Positions 11,201 to 22,600 of a DNA stretch of 64,000 bases are shown here, in pieces. The notes under the pieces were generated by a model. That model worked only from the letters and a program-made list of their open reading frames with translations. It made no database searches and was not told where the DNA came from. Position numbers and translations under genes: made by a program. Source of the DNA: Bursaphelenchus xylophilus (Eukaryota; Nematoda; Chromadorea; Rhabditida; Aphelenchoididae); assembly GCA_904066235.2 (NCBI GenBank), contig CAJFCV020000001.1, positions 14,503,291 to 14,567,290 of the forward strand, read 5' to 3'. Every line of letters begins with the position of its first letter. The first letter of the stretch is position 1.

Positions 11201-11978
11201 TCCCATTCGGAGGCACCTTGTTGGAGACGCTCTTGAATCGATGCCGAGTGATGGCAGATCGTTTTTTGTGCCACATCGTAGAGGAGGCCTCCGATTAATC
11301 GCTCGTTCAGAGGCAGCTCGCTGGGATTCCCGTCAATGGCCAATATCGAATATTTCTCGTCAGTTTTATCTTCTTCCACCTTCACGCATAGCTTCTGAAC
11401 CTTGTCTTGGGGCTCTGGTTCGTCTTTGGGGAGTTTGAACTTTTCGATTCTGAGGAAAAATCGAGTGTCCGGGTTGGCTTTGGTGTAGTCGGCCAAGTGG
11501 AAGTTACAAACCCCCACAAAATACTTCAAACATATGCACAGTCCACCTGCAATTATAGAACAGGTAAGCAGGCAAATATTAGAGCTCATTGCGTCCGCCA
11601 AAAAAGGGGAAATAAAAAGGGAATTTCAAAAAATTTTCGAGAACAATGTCAATTATCAAGAAAATGTTCCCAGATGCCAGAAAGCAGCCCTTCATAAACA
11701 TGCGCAGCCCACCTATAATTATAGAAGAAGCCAAGTTGCACATGAAAAAGCGTTTCCCCCATGATTTGACATTAATTTTGGCATCGATTCAACCTAAATT
11801 CAAAAAGCAACTAATAAAAATACTCACCATCAAAAAAAGGTGTCCGGAAGCAGAAGACACACTCATCCTTGAACACCAACGCATTCTCCGAAGGGGCCTG
11901 GAGCTGGGCGGCGTTCACCAATCCCTCCCAGTCGTTGGGGATTTCCATCGGCTCGGATTCGGTATCAGCCACTGCCAT
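5282..11978 (-). CDS. usp-5: Ubiquitin carboxyl-terminal hydrolase 5 (USP5/isopeptidase T)
   Basis: Cleaves unanchored polyubiquitin chains and recycles ubiquitin. Exons on the minus strand: 11978..11828, 11546..11007, 9324..8996, 8334..8066, 7085..6716, 6124..5282; phases close to 833 residues (human USP5 is about 860). Visible parts: an N-terminal zinc-finger-like region (DECVFCFRTP), the ZnF-UBP (CEHPGCGLKENLWLNLSDG, IKCGR), the Cys box GLINIGSSCYMNS, QDAEEYIRHIFNKIEE, two UBA domains (VREVMNLGFTRNACERAVF and a second ending AAAEWYF) and the His box GHYICHIRHANTWYIYNDEKV ending LGYIYFYERTQ. All catalytic boxes are intact. It is divergent from the ATG14 gene and convergent with the formin. 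Its long introns hold tandem arrays, a palindrome and a piggyBac-like element. Confidence 0.96.
6155..6715. repeat. Tandem array in USP5 intron 5, unit about 140-165 bp
   Basis: Four units, each starting AGTRTAATATAATTTTTGGTC at about 6158, 6298, 6462 and 6627, followed by AAAACTCAACTCCA. Almost the whole intron is this array. The unit start is the dispersed AAGTGTAATATAA word. Confidence 0.85.
7121..8031. repeat. Intron-filling palindrome in USP5 intron 4
   Basis: Arms 7121-7418 and 7731-8031 are inverted copies about 300 bp long. The left begins CTTGGACGATTGGGG and the right ends CCCCAATCGTCCAAG; both contain the GGTGCTGATTTCGAAAATG segment. The centre is a separate inverted-repeat element at 7420-7728. 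The palindrome lies wholly inside the intron 7086-8065. Confidence 0.9.
7420..7728. mobile_element. TA-flanked foldback element (CAGGGTGG family), copy 1
   Basis: Ends CAGGGTGGTTCAGCC and GGTTGAACCATCCTG are inverted and flanked by TA, suggesting a Tc1/mariner-type nonautonomous element. Inside, ATTTCTCGGCCAATAATGCA appears in both orientations. A relative is at 17108-17507. Confidence 0.8.
8480..8960. repeat. Tandem array in USP5 intron 3, unit about 129 bp
   Basis: Four units starting TCAAGTGTAATATAATTTT near 8483, 8615, 8744 and 8873, followed by ACCGTCCAAATCAACACC and CTGTCCTAAAAGACCTCCAT. This is a different family from the intron 5 array but has the same start word. Confidence 0.85.
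9374..10610. mobile_element. piggyBac-like foldback element
   Basis: A 1237-bp element in USP5 intron 2. Ends are CCCTTTCCGGACGAGTCGG and its inverse, each flanked by TTAA (9370-9373 and 10611-10614). TTAA target duplication with CCY-type ends is the piggyBac signature. The two arms, about 560 bp each, are almost identical inverted copies around a loop near 9950-10050. Each arm has an unsupported 63-codon open frame; no transposase is present. Confidence 0.85.
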
Positions 11979-12317
11979 TCTCTCTACAACAATATCAATT
12001 AAAATTTTCCGCGAAACCCATCAAAAAACAGCTGATAATAACAGTATTCACTTCAGAGTTGCAGTTGAACTTCTAAAATCACCAAAATTTCAGACATTTT
12101 TATGAAAAAACAGCATGCCAAGTTTGCTCGGCATTCGTTGTTTTCGTGGTGAGACGTACAAATTAGATTGATGTAAGTGGAAATTCTCCGTCTCGTGATT
12201 GATCTTGGGTGCAGACAATGCAAACAATTGCATATTTATGATATTTAAAGTGTCCTTTGATTCGAATTTTACAAAGGATCCGATATTTCGAAGGTCGACC
12301 ACCTGCCCTCATGAATA
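11979..12317. promoter_or_regulatory. Shared divergent intergenic region, USP5 / ATG14
   Basis: 339 bp between two divergent start codons. I see no TATA box or clear motif; the region must hold both promoters by position only. Confidence 0.45.
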
Positions 12318-14267
12318 ATGTCGGTTGAAAGGACAGTTTTGGTGAAACCGAGCTCGGCACCCTCCGCCGGCTGCAGTCTCAGCCCTGTTACGCATTTGAG
12401 AGCAGAATCTCCGTTCTGTTCACCGCTTCGAGGGATGAACACGAACATAAAAGTGGACAGACAAAGTGGAGTGTTGCATCGGGTTGACAGCCAAATATTC
12501 CCGTCGAATCTGAAGTTCAAGTGAGTAAATTTGTGATTGTTAGCAAGTTTAGAGAGTGGAGAAGCTGAGGAGAGTTGATTCTCTCTGGAATATGATGAAG
12601 ATTCATTAATTTCAGCCAAGTCGAGATGGTCCGTTGTCCAGCTTGCCGACTCCAATCCCAGCTGATGTGCCCGTCTTGTGTGTGCACGAATATCCGCGCC
12701 AACAAGCTCAGAGAAGTGTATCGAGAGTGGTTTTTGCGGAAAGCAGAGATCTGTCGCAAAATTGAGCAAGTTCTCGAGCCCAGGGTGAGTTTATTTTACC
12801 CATGCCAATTCTGATCTCTAGATGAAATTGGAAGCCGATTTCTATGCCAAGAAGAAGTCAGTAAAGTTGATTCGACAGAAAATAGAGGCAGCAAGAGATA
12901 ATATTCAACGACTGAAGAAGAAGATTGCGGTGGTTGAGGTTCGACGGAGTAAATGCGAAAAGAATGTGAGGACCTTGGAGAAGAAAAGTGTTAGTCATTC
13001 CAAAAGAATTCAGCTGCAAAATGTGGAGAATGATAAGCTGAGGGCTTACTTGAAGGCTAAGCGAGAGGATGTAAGTGGTTTTTACTTTTTTGGCTTTGAT
13101 TTTTAGGCAAATATAGCAATTTTTTATATTATACATGGACATTGGATAAGATTAGGTCTCTGCGAGTTGGCCCAAAAGCATTTGGCGGATTTGACTGCCA
13201 TGGAGGTAGTTAGTTGCATGAGGGTTCTTTTAAGCTACAAATCACCGCATAGAGTCCCATAACTTTCCTGTTATGGCCAGTTTGAGTTATATTACCCATG
13301 GTGTTTCCAGACTTTTCGTTACGTCCGTTTCTACACAAGTCTCTTCTCGCATTACATTCCAATTGACCGATTTGCCAAAGAAAATAAAACCAAAAAGAAG
13401 GTGGGCGACGCTATGGCCAGCATGATGGCCACTGACTCGCCAGCAGTTCAACAATGGCCTCCAGTCAAAAAATATTATTACACTGTGAACGGATGTGCCA
13501 TAGAGGACAATTGCGAGTACGACAGGCTGTTGGATGACCTTCTCGAAGGCGTTTCGATCATTTTCCTGGAGAAACACTCCAAACATGCGTATTCGGCGCT
13601 CTTGTACACTATCAGATTGGTGAATGTGATGGCGCTGTTCGCGGACCTCCTTTTACCGTACCACTACGACATCAAAGACTTTGCTCTCTACTCGAATTGG
13701 TCTCAAGACCTCTTTTTCACGGACATGTTCAAACTCAACGTCAATATTCTCGCACTGTGCGCCGTGTTTGGCCTAAAAAACGAACAGATCAAAATCTCCC
13801 AGCCCTTCCACAATTTGTATAATTTAGTCCACGCGCTTCTGAAGAAAGAAATCGATGGAACGGATGGGCTGATCAATGAGAAAATGAAACATCAGATTTT
13901 CGATGCCTTTTGTAAATTTGTTTGGGAAGAACGAAACGACCGACTCGAGGTTGATAATGTGAGTTGATGGCCTTGTAGTAATATAATAGGGTCTAATTCA
14001 CGGGATTTATAGCGGTTCGGATCAAATTTTTAAACTTTTTATATTACACTTGCCTAGTGTAATATAATTTTTACCCGGTTTTGACCTTAAATCAATTAAT
14101 TATCCCCTAAAATGTTGTAATTCATCCAAATTATCTCATTTTAGACAAAAAATTTGATATTTTTATATTACACTTGCCTAGTGCAATATAATTTTTTCTC
14201 ATTTTTACCCAACATTCACTTTCAGGTCGAGGAAGATTGGGTGAACGTTGGATTCTCAGTAAAATAA
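12318..14267 (+). CDS. epg-8: ATG14/Barkor homologue (EPG-8-like)
   Basis: Subunit that directs the class III PI3-kinase (VPS34-VPS15-Beclin) to autophagosome formation sites. Exons 12318..12520, 12616..12784, 12822..13070, 13107..13205, 13311..13958, 14226..14267 give 469 residues. Support: the paired cysteine motif CPACRLQSQLMCPSCV near residue 73 matches the N-terminal motif of ATG14; a basic coiled coil follows (about 100-210, IRQKIEAARDNIQRLKKK). The C-terminal domain has SALLYTIRLVNVM, FKLNVNILALC and FHNLYNLVHALL in ATG14 order, ending EEDWVNV. Residues before the Cys motif have no recognised domain and could be partly mispredicted, and exon 4 rests on a weak acceptor. Convergent with rpn-10, 202 bp apart. 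Confidence 0.85.
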
Positions 14268-14379
14268 CCATATTCGAATATCACAGACATCGAAAATATC
14301 CAAAATTTTGGCATTTATACCTCCTAAAATATGAAAAAAAGGAAACAAAAAAGCTCACATTATACCGGTTGTACATAGA

Positions 14380-14385
14380 AATAAA
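14380..14385 (+). terminator. Poly(A) signal of the ATG14 gene
   Basis: AATAAA 113 nt after the ATG14 stop, in the short gap before the convergent rpn-10 gene. Confidence 0.55.
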
Positions 14386-14469
14386 CACTCATAACGCAGA
14401 TAGGAAGCATTTACTCAGTAGTACAAGTTCATACAAGGAACTGTTAGGCCAATAATTAATTTGAATACA

Positions 14470-15925
14470 TTATTTGGAGTCGGACTTGGGCTTTTCCTTC
14501 TCGTCCTTGTCCTTGCTGGAGTCGGGAAGTTGGTTGACGAGTTGTTGAAGGACATCACTATCGGTGACCACATCATTTACATTCGAATCAACGTCCATTT
14601 CGTCTTGTTGAGCAGCTAAAATTGAAAGTTTAGGTGAAAAAATAAAATAGATTGTCAAATATAACATCGCAACAGGTCTACAGAGCCATAAATTTTCATT
14701 TTACAACATAACTGAGCGATATCATGATGTTTCTGCTCTAAAAATTGACTTTTTTTTATTAAAAGTGTCATGTGTAATATAATCGAATCTTCAAAAATGA
14801 CCGAATCTACCCAAATTTTTTTCAATAAGACAAATAGACCGCAAAAATCCCCTTACCATCAAGAATCGACATCTTCAACGCCATCTCCAACTGCTGTTCC
14901 TCGGTCAAGTTGTTGAAATCCACATCAGCTGCGGCCGCGGGTTTCGACGGTTCCGGAGCGCTCTCCTTGGCCGGCGCTTGTGGAGCGGGTTGTTCGACCT
15001 CCATTTGAGCTTCGGCTTGTGGAGGGGCTTCATCTCCGGCTTCGCGCTGCTGACGCTGACGTTGTTCTTCCAACGAGACGCGAAGAGCCAATGCCAGCTC
15101 TGGATCCTCCTCTTCCAGATTGCCAAAGTCCATTCCTCCTCCGCCAATAGCCCCGTCCTCTCCTTGACAAATTGGTGAGGACACGAGGGCGTCAGTCAAC
15201 TTGCCACCGGAGTTTACGGACAAAAGATTCGAGGTCTGCGAATCCCTAAAATCAGAAAAAAATAATGGAAAAATAAAAACTCACTTGGAATTGAGAGTGT
15301 CCACAAATTCTTGAAGGACCTTCTCGTCATTCTCGCTCTGACTTGCCTCACCAAAGCAGACAAAATCCACATTTACCTTCTCCTTCTTCAATTTCTTGGC
15401 CAGACGGATGAACTAAAATAATGTCTCAAAATTATCAAACTAAACTAAACAAAAATTATAAAAAAACTCTTTCATACCTCAGATTGTTGAATTCCCTCGA
15501 TCGGGGAGCCAATGAACACAATGATTCGCATCTTGTGGTTGCGATTTTGACGATGGCGCAAAGCCAGATGAGCAATTTTGATGGCGTTGACGAGACGGCA
15601 ATTTCCACCGACGACAACCTCATGAAGCTTGGTGAACAGTTTCCTATCATCACGAGTAATGGTCGACAACACTTCAACATTCCTAAACATGAGTAAAAAT
15701 ACAAAATTCGACCGACTTACGGTGCCATGGACAACAAACCAACCCCGTTCTCCGGATTGGCCCGCAGTTTGGTGCGGATCACATAATTGACCGCCTCTTG
15801 CTGGCATTGCAAGCGAGTGGGAGTCATGTCGCCATTTCGCATCCATTCCGAGTTGTCAATACTAAAATTGGAGTAAAAAGAAGGGTTATATTAACTTACG
15901 CTATAATGAAACTTTCCTGGACCAT
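14470..15925 (-). CDS. rpn-10: 26S proteasome ubiquitin receptor Rpn10 (PSMD4)
   Basis: Ubiquitin-chain receptor of the 19S regulatory particle. Exons 15925..15900, 15861..15721, 15682..15478, 15412..15285, 15245..14857, 14615..14470 give 344 residues. The first exon is only 26 nt. The N-terminal VWA domain is clear: [54 protein letters not shown] and VDFVCFGE. Two ubiquitin-interacting motifs follow: UIM1 [17 protein letters not shown] and UIM2 [15 protein letters not shown] charged tail ends KPKSDSK. A Pro/Ala-rich linker separates the UIMs. Length and order match animal Rpn10. Confidence 0.97.
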
Positions 15926-16689
15926 TTTTACAATTTTCAGCTAAAAATCGGCAGATATTTACTCGGTGAAGTCTGTAATTCGTCGAGAAACCACCTGCAG
16001 AATAAAAACGAAATTTTGTCATCGAAAAAAATATTTTTATTTTTGCGTCCCACAACGAAAACATTTTTTGGCATTCCGCAAAATGCTAAAAAAGATTTTT
16101 TTTGGAAAATAAAAAAATATCCGAAATGGACATGGTATCTAAGTGTAGTCAGAGGTATTTGCACGAAGTTTGGGTTTTTCTGAAAAAACGAGAATTTTTA
16201 ATAGATATTTATACCTAAATTATAATATCCATCGTCCAAAGATTGCTCTAGCCAGCGAAAAGGCTATCTCAAATCCAAGGTGATAGTATATTACACCTTT
16301 TTATTAACCTTTAGCTCTAAATTTCCCAAGAATTTTGAGATTTTTTCCGGATATTACACTTGACCATCAAGTGTAATATAATTTTTTGGTTCAAAAGACG
16401 ATTTTTAATTCCAAACTTTTATATTTTGTCTGCAAATGTAATGACAAGCTGGTCTTTGTCTCCGTGACGCGTTCTCTTGGCCAATTTATTTGCTTTTTCT
16501 CAATATTGTCTTGTCTTCTTTTGGATTGAATTTTTGACGCGTTTTAGTCGTTCCAAACAAGATTGACATTCTCCAGCGACTTGTCAAAACTTCGTTTTTT
16601 TGTCCGATACTTGGCATCGCTCATATTCTTGAGTCTTTGGCGGTTTAAATTTAGATTTTTGATATTGTAGTAGACATCAATATATGAAA

Positions 16690-17905
16690 GGTGGATTTAA
16701 GACGGTAATATACGGTAGTTGGTGTTTTTGAGTGTTAATATTCACTAAAAAGGGTCAATGGAGTCTGAAATTATATTAACGGGAAAGGATAAAGCCAAAT
16801 TCGGAGATTGTTATATTGAACTAGGCATTTGGATGAATAAGGGCAAAGGTGGTCAGAAAAGTTATTAATTCGACGGAAAATATCACAAAATGATGTCAAC
16901 TGACCTCTTAGATTATGAACTGATAATAATTTTATGGAACCGACCGTAATTTTATATTGTACTTGACATCTAGATGAGCTGACCAAATTTAGAGCTAAGC
17001 TGCGGGAAAGAACCGCTGAAAGTCCATAAATTGTCCTCAGGTGACCTCAGGATACCATAACTTTCACAGCAACTTCAGTTTGAGAGATTAGAACATATCT
17101 TTTTTTACACAGAGTGGGCCACTCGAAACTACCATCCTTATTTCAGGTATTTCTCGGCCAATAATGCATCAATTTCTATAAAATTTACATCCAATTGAAG
17201 TTGAGATACCCCATTTCTTGTCTTCCAATTATGGTATGTCTACGTTCACGGAGGCACCAGTACTGACCCGGGAAACTCAAATGAAAATCATTGCAAAAAT
17301 TTTCAAAGTTTCACCGATTTCGGGCTCAAAAATTTGGAGTGAAAATTTCAAAGGTCAATACTGGTAACTCCATCAACGTAGACACATCATACTTGGTGGA
17401 CAGGGAATGGGGTGTGTCAGCTTCAATTCGATATAAATTTTATGGAAATTGATTATTGGTGGAGAAATACCTGAAATAAAGTTGGTAGTTTCGACTGGCC
17501 CAACCTGTATAAAAAAAGATATGTCCTAATCTCTCAAATCGGAGTGGCTGTGAAAGTTATGGTATCCGGAGTTCACCTGAGGACAAGTTATGACCTTTCA
17601 GCGGTTCTTGCCTACATTTTAGATCTAAATTCGGCTAGCTCATCTAGATGTCAAGTACAATATAAAATTATGGTCGGTTCCATAAAATTATTATCAGTTC
17701 ATAATCTAAGAGGTCAGCTGACATCATTTTGTGATATTTTCCGTCAAATTTATAGGTTTCCTGACCACCTTTGACCTTATTCATCCAAGTGCCTAGTTCA
17801 ATATAAAAATCTCAGAGTTTGGCTTTATCCTTTCCAGTGAATATAATTTCTGACCCCATTGACCCTTTTTAGGTAATATTAATACTCAAAAACATCAAAC
17901 CTGGT
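16690..17905. repeat. 1.2-kb palindrome built around a foldback element
   Basis: Arms about 16690-17105 and 17510-17905 are diverged inverted copies: both contain GAACTGATAATAATTTTATGG or its complement, TCATCTAGATGTCAAGTAC and the AAAAAGGGTCAATGG end. The centre is the foldback element 17108-17507. Two short homologous frames in the arms are not genes. Confidence 0.85.
17108..17507. mobile_element. TA-flanked foldback element (CAGGGTGG family), copy 2
   Basis: Ends CACAGAGTGGGCCACTCG and CGACTGGCCCAACCTG with TA flanks; the interior repeats ATTTCTCGGCCAATAATGCA as in the copy at 7420-7728. A third partial end, TTCGACTGGCCCACGCTGTA, lies at about 17908-17930. Confidence 0.75.
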
Positions 17906-18708
17906 AGTTTCGACTGGCCCACGCTGTATTACACTAGGCATTAAATTAAGACAAAAAAGAGGAAACTTTCCTTTTAAAATACAGTTTTGTCGTACCTAAG
18001 GCCATAGTGTGTCCTTTGGACGGCCTATAGGCCTTTATAAAGCCAAAATTTGAGAGATCAACCCAACTTTTTATATTACACTTGACTTCAGCTCGCTTCG
18101 AACGTCTGAAATCAAGTGTAATATGACAACTTGGCACTCCGATTCCTTGAGTCTGCCAACCGTTGGTCTCAAATTACATAAAAATTGACTGATGGATGGG
18201 TGGCGAAAGCGAAAGCGAGTTCTGTTTTGACAGTTGATCCATTCGTTTTGATCTGAAACTCGCTGTTTGATTGTTCCCTTTTCGATTAATTGGTCCGGAC
18301 GGCCGTCCCGGGCACGTTTGAAAATTGATATTCGTTTTTTGCGACGGAGCGAAGTCACTTTTAAAATGGGGTTTTATCAATTTTTCGGATTTTTTGCAAT
18401 TTTTTGATAGATAAGATAAAATCCGTGGGCCTGGGCGATAGAAACGGGTTCAAAAATAAGGTTTGTTGTATAAGAAACGTTTTTCGGGGCCAGAACGGTT
18501 CATTTAATCGAGCTATTCGAGAGATTTTTTGGCCACATCCGGCCCAATTTTTAATTTTTAAAAAATTTTTTTGGAGTTTCCAACGGTTTATGGCCCATTT
18601 TGTTTGCTCATTTACTTTTTTATATCTTTTCCCAGGCTTTCCTCATTGTTCCCTTCAAATTTTTATATTGTTTATGAGACATGTTATCCATGATGAATAA
18701 TGTCGTAG

Positions 18709-19601
18709 ATGTTGAATGAAATCCGAGAAGATGAAGAAGTGATGAGAATAGTGAACGTATTGATGGATGAAAACGTCGTTAACAAGGATTTACCGATCGA
18801 AGGGACAACTTATAGCCAAAATTTCGTCGATTTTCAACTAAAATCACTGGAAAATGCGGAAAACTTCAACAAAAAGTTGTTCGAAATCTTCTTGGAGATC
18901 CTCTACAACACGAATGTGGTCAAATACATCATACAGAATCGGTTCGCAACCATCGACAGTATTGTTTCCAACGCAGGAATTAGCAATTTGCAAAATGAAA
19001 TTATCCAGATGATATCGAGGCTCCGAATTCCGCAAGAAATTTCGGTCGAATTTGATGAAGCCTTCGAAAAATCGATATGCCAACTTATAGAAGGACACTT
19101 TTACAACTGTTTGGAGCCGAAAGTACTGAAGGAATCACTCAGTATGATCTACAACGGCCTTCATTCCGCCGACAACATCAAATTTATATGGCTGGAAATT
19201 TTTAATCAAAAATTTTTTGAAAAAATCAACGTGATTCTGCTCTGTTCGAGCAATGAAGAGCTTCTACAACACACAGTGAAAGTGCTGAACGACGTTGCAA
19301 TGGATTTGATGCCCGGATTTGAAGAGGAATTCCTTCAGGGATTCAAGGATACGATAATATCAAGAAATGATGATTTCACTTCAAAATTGGTTGAAATCTT
19401 GGAAGGTAACGATCCCAATGGCAGCATTATGGTATGTTTGTTGTGATAATTGTATTTTATGGCGTAATTTACGATTCGAGAACATTCCGCGACGTTATAA
19501 TTTATGTAGACCACATCTACCATATTTTTTCAAAAATCAGGTTTTTAAATCGTTTCAAGCAGCAATTTTAGGATGAAGAAATGAACAATGAACCTGAATA
19601 G
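18709..19601 (+). CDS. Unknown protein, mostly helical, 250 residues
   Basis: Exons 18709..19431 and 19572..19601 give a 250-residue acidic protein starting MLNEIREDEEVMRIVNV and ending MDEEMNNEPE. I recognise no family. It has no signal peptide or membrane segment; leucine/isoleucine spacing suggests an all-helical repeat fold, but that is a guess. A TAG stop lies directly before the ATG, so the start is fixed unless an upstream exon exists. Only 82 bp separate its stop from the next start, fitting an upstream operon gene. An open frame of 241 codons in such AT-rich DNA makes it likely real. Confidence 0.7.
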
Positions 19602-19683
19602 ACAACGTAACAAGATTAGATGGAAGTTTAGACAACCCGGTGACATCAAATTTCGGTGATATTTATGAAATCCACAGACTTTG
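19602..19683 (+). promoter_or_regulatory. Candidate operon intercistronic region
   Basis: 82 bp between a stop and the next start on the same strand, with an acceptor-like ATCCACAG 6 bp before the downstream ATG. Nematode operons usually have about 100 bp gaps with SL2-type trans-splicing; that use here is inferred. Confidence 0.55.
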
Positions 19684-22600
19684 ATGACAGCTGATGAAAT
19701 AATGTCGCAAAACACTCCAATTCGACCGAATTCATCGCAAAACCCTCCATCCTACGATGCCATTGGACAAACACGAAAAGCTTCGACATCCAGACGATAT
19801 TCGACGTTACCGAGCAAGAAACACGTCCATATGCAAGTTCAACACGCCTCTTTGAACCAGGGAGATCCGAGAAGGTCGATGATGATGAGACAATCGATGA
19901 TTCCGGAGGTGGAAAGGGTCAATTCGAGACTATTGCCTGCAATTATCACACCGGTACCATTGGAGACAAGGGGAGGGTACTTTATACCCGACGTTTCGCC
20001 AGTCCTTGTACCTCCTAGGTAAGGAGAATATATTTGAACGAATCCGGAAAAATGTTCTAGAAATATATTGTATCATATTTGTTATGAGCTGCGGGTCAGT
20101 TGCTGCTTCTATAGACCCAAAAGTGAAAGAATTCGAATTTCCCGCCGCTTTTGGCATTCTGTTGCAATCTCTGATTTTGGTAGGAAATGTCTCGGAGTGT
20201 GGCTCTGACCTCCTAAATAGGTCCCTGACTTCTTAAAACAATGAAAATAGTAGAGTTTCCGCACTTTTTTTTATATCATCCATCACAATTTTTGCTAGTT
20301 TTTGCAACTCTACCGCTTTTTTCGTGTTTCTAACAAGATCATTGTCCGTTCCTGTGAATTCCTCCCTTCTTTTATTGCCTTTTGATCCCACCGATAAGAA
20401 CCGCTTATTTTTTGCTGTCTCTAGACTATCTGTCCGTCCGAAATCAGCAAAAAAAAACTCCGATCATTTTTCCAAATTTTTGAAAATTTTCCATAAATTT
20501 AATCCGAACTCCGTCGTTCCGCTTTTCCACTGCTCTATTCTCACGCTTGCTAACTCTGTTTTTTTACTCGGCTCTTGTTTGGCTCATCAATTTTGTAGAA
20601 ATATCCAAAAATTTTATATTGTCCATGATAAAAAAATTGAATTCTGACAATTCAGAGTGGTGACGCAGATGGCCGACCGAATCGAGGAGTCGGATGTGGA
20701 AGAGGGATGTCGCATAACGTGTTGTGAGACGACTACGGCGAGACGAACATTCCAAGCGGTGCTTTTGGGGCAAATGTTATCCTTGTGTTTATGTGGAACG
20801 GGTGTTTCCTCTCAATTACTGGCTGGAATGGGCTTCAATGCGCCGGCAGGTAATTGGAAAGCTGTTCTTAGTCATCGTAGACTCAAAGAGAATTTTGATT
20901 TGGGAGAAATTTTAGGATTTTTCGAAAAATCTAGAAAATCCGTCATCCTGATCAATTTAACGAGGTTATGACGGAAATTTATTGATGGAATTTTTCTAGT
21001 AATGTCCTTGTATGACTATAAACAAGGTTCAAAAACGAAATTCATAAAATCTGCATGATCAAAGACGTCATCATGACGGATTTTCTGGAATTTTTAAAAT
21101 CCTTCAGAATTCGATGATTTTTTGTTGGATTTGAATCAGATTACTGCTAATTAGTAGTTTTCAAGTAAATAGACAATGTTTTTCAGCTCAAAGTTTCTTC
21201 AATTACTTCTTTCTCTTCTTTGTTTATGGCCTAGTATTAATGTTCCGGTCCGGTGACAAAAACCTCTGCAGTGTCCTACGAAAACGCGGTTGGAAGTACT
21301 TTTTATTAGCCATTATCGATGTTGAAGCCAACTACATGATTGTTTATGCATATCAACATACAAATTTGACCAGTATTCAGGTAAAGATTTGTCATGTGTA
21401 ATATAATTTGTCTATTCTTTAATCGATTTTACTGTTCGTGTTGCTTTGTTTAGGTCCAAAATGAATTCCAAGACTGCTTGGGTAGTTTTTAGGTTGTAAA
21501 TAACAAAGAAAATGCAATTTTTTCGTCTGATGTCAAGTGTAATATAAGTCAAGTCAAAAAAATCCCCGTTCCAGATCCTGGACTGCTCCACGATCCCGGT
21601 GGTGATGATTCTTTCGTGGCTCTTCCTCTCCGTCCGCTATCTGTTCATCCATTTGGTGGGGGTGTCGATTTGTTTGGCCGGCATTGGCCTCATCATTTTC
21701 GCCGACTCCCAGTCCGGCCGCGGCGCCGAGGGCGGCTCGGATCGCTTGTTGGGAGATCTCCTGTGTCTCGGGGCTGCTCTTTTTTACGGTGCCGCGAACG
21801 TAACTGAAGAGTTTTTGGTCAAACAGTACGATCGGTTCGAATATCTCGGGATTGTCGGACTTTTTGGCTGTTTAATTAGTAGTGTTCAATTGTAAGTGTG
21901 ATTTTTTGTGTTTTCTTGAAAGTTTAGGAGGAGAGCTACAAATCGTTATCAATATCACATCGAAATTCATAGGAAAAATGTGTGTTTTCACCAAAAATAT
22001 AGCAAAATTACCTAAAGTAATATAATTTTTTTAATTTTTTTGTCAATTATCCTTGGAAATGCCGTTTAAATGGTGTAAAGACCCTTTATTTTACCTACTA
22101 CGTTTATAATTATCAAAATTTTGCCCAAAAATTTCAAAAAATTCAAATTTCCCGCCAATTTTGGCATTGTGTTTTAATGGTCTAAAATTAACAGATAGGT
22201 AAAATACGTTGTTACCAGCTGTTCTCTGTGATTCTATATGGATTTTGAGAGCATTCCACGCCGATTTGGGAAAATTTTTTATATTAACTATGACAAATAT
22301 CTCATATTTTTGATGAAAATTCAATCTTTCCAGAGCAATATTTGAACGGGAGTCCCTAACAAGCTTTAACTGGAACCTGGAAGCCCTTCTGTACTGTTGT
22401 CTGTTCACTGTTTGCATGTTCGCTTTCTATTCGATGGTCTCAATTGTAATGCAAAAATCCTCGGCCTTGATGTTCAACTTGTCCGTTTTGACTGCCGATT
22501 TTTACACACTACTCGCCGGCATCTACATTTTCTCGTATAAAGTGAGTTTTCAAAAAAAATGGGGTTTTTTCGAGATTTTTTGAAATTAATTTCTCGATAA

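Larger units (their letters stand above)
15926..18708. other. 2.8-kb intergenic region without a visible gene
   Basis: Between rpn-10 and the unknown gene at 18709. It holds the AAGTGTAATATAA word (for example near 16370 and 18110), the large palindrome 16690-17905 and AT-rich sequence. Open frames here are palindrome shadows. The last 300 bp may hold the promoter of the downstream operon-like pair. Confidence 0.6.

Noticed and set aside
13987..14190. AAGTGTAATATAA words as branch points or polyadenylation motifs
   Set aside because: They occur in both orientations, at varied distances from splice sites and also between genes, so a splicing role is not supported.
16771..17774. Paired frames with shared residues that look like a duplicated gene
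   Set aside because: They lie in the two arms of the 16.7-17.9 kb palindrome and reflect inverted duplication of noncoding DNA.
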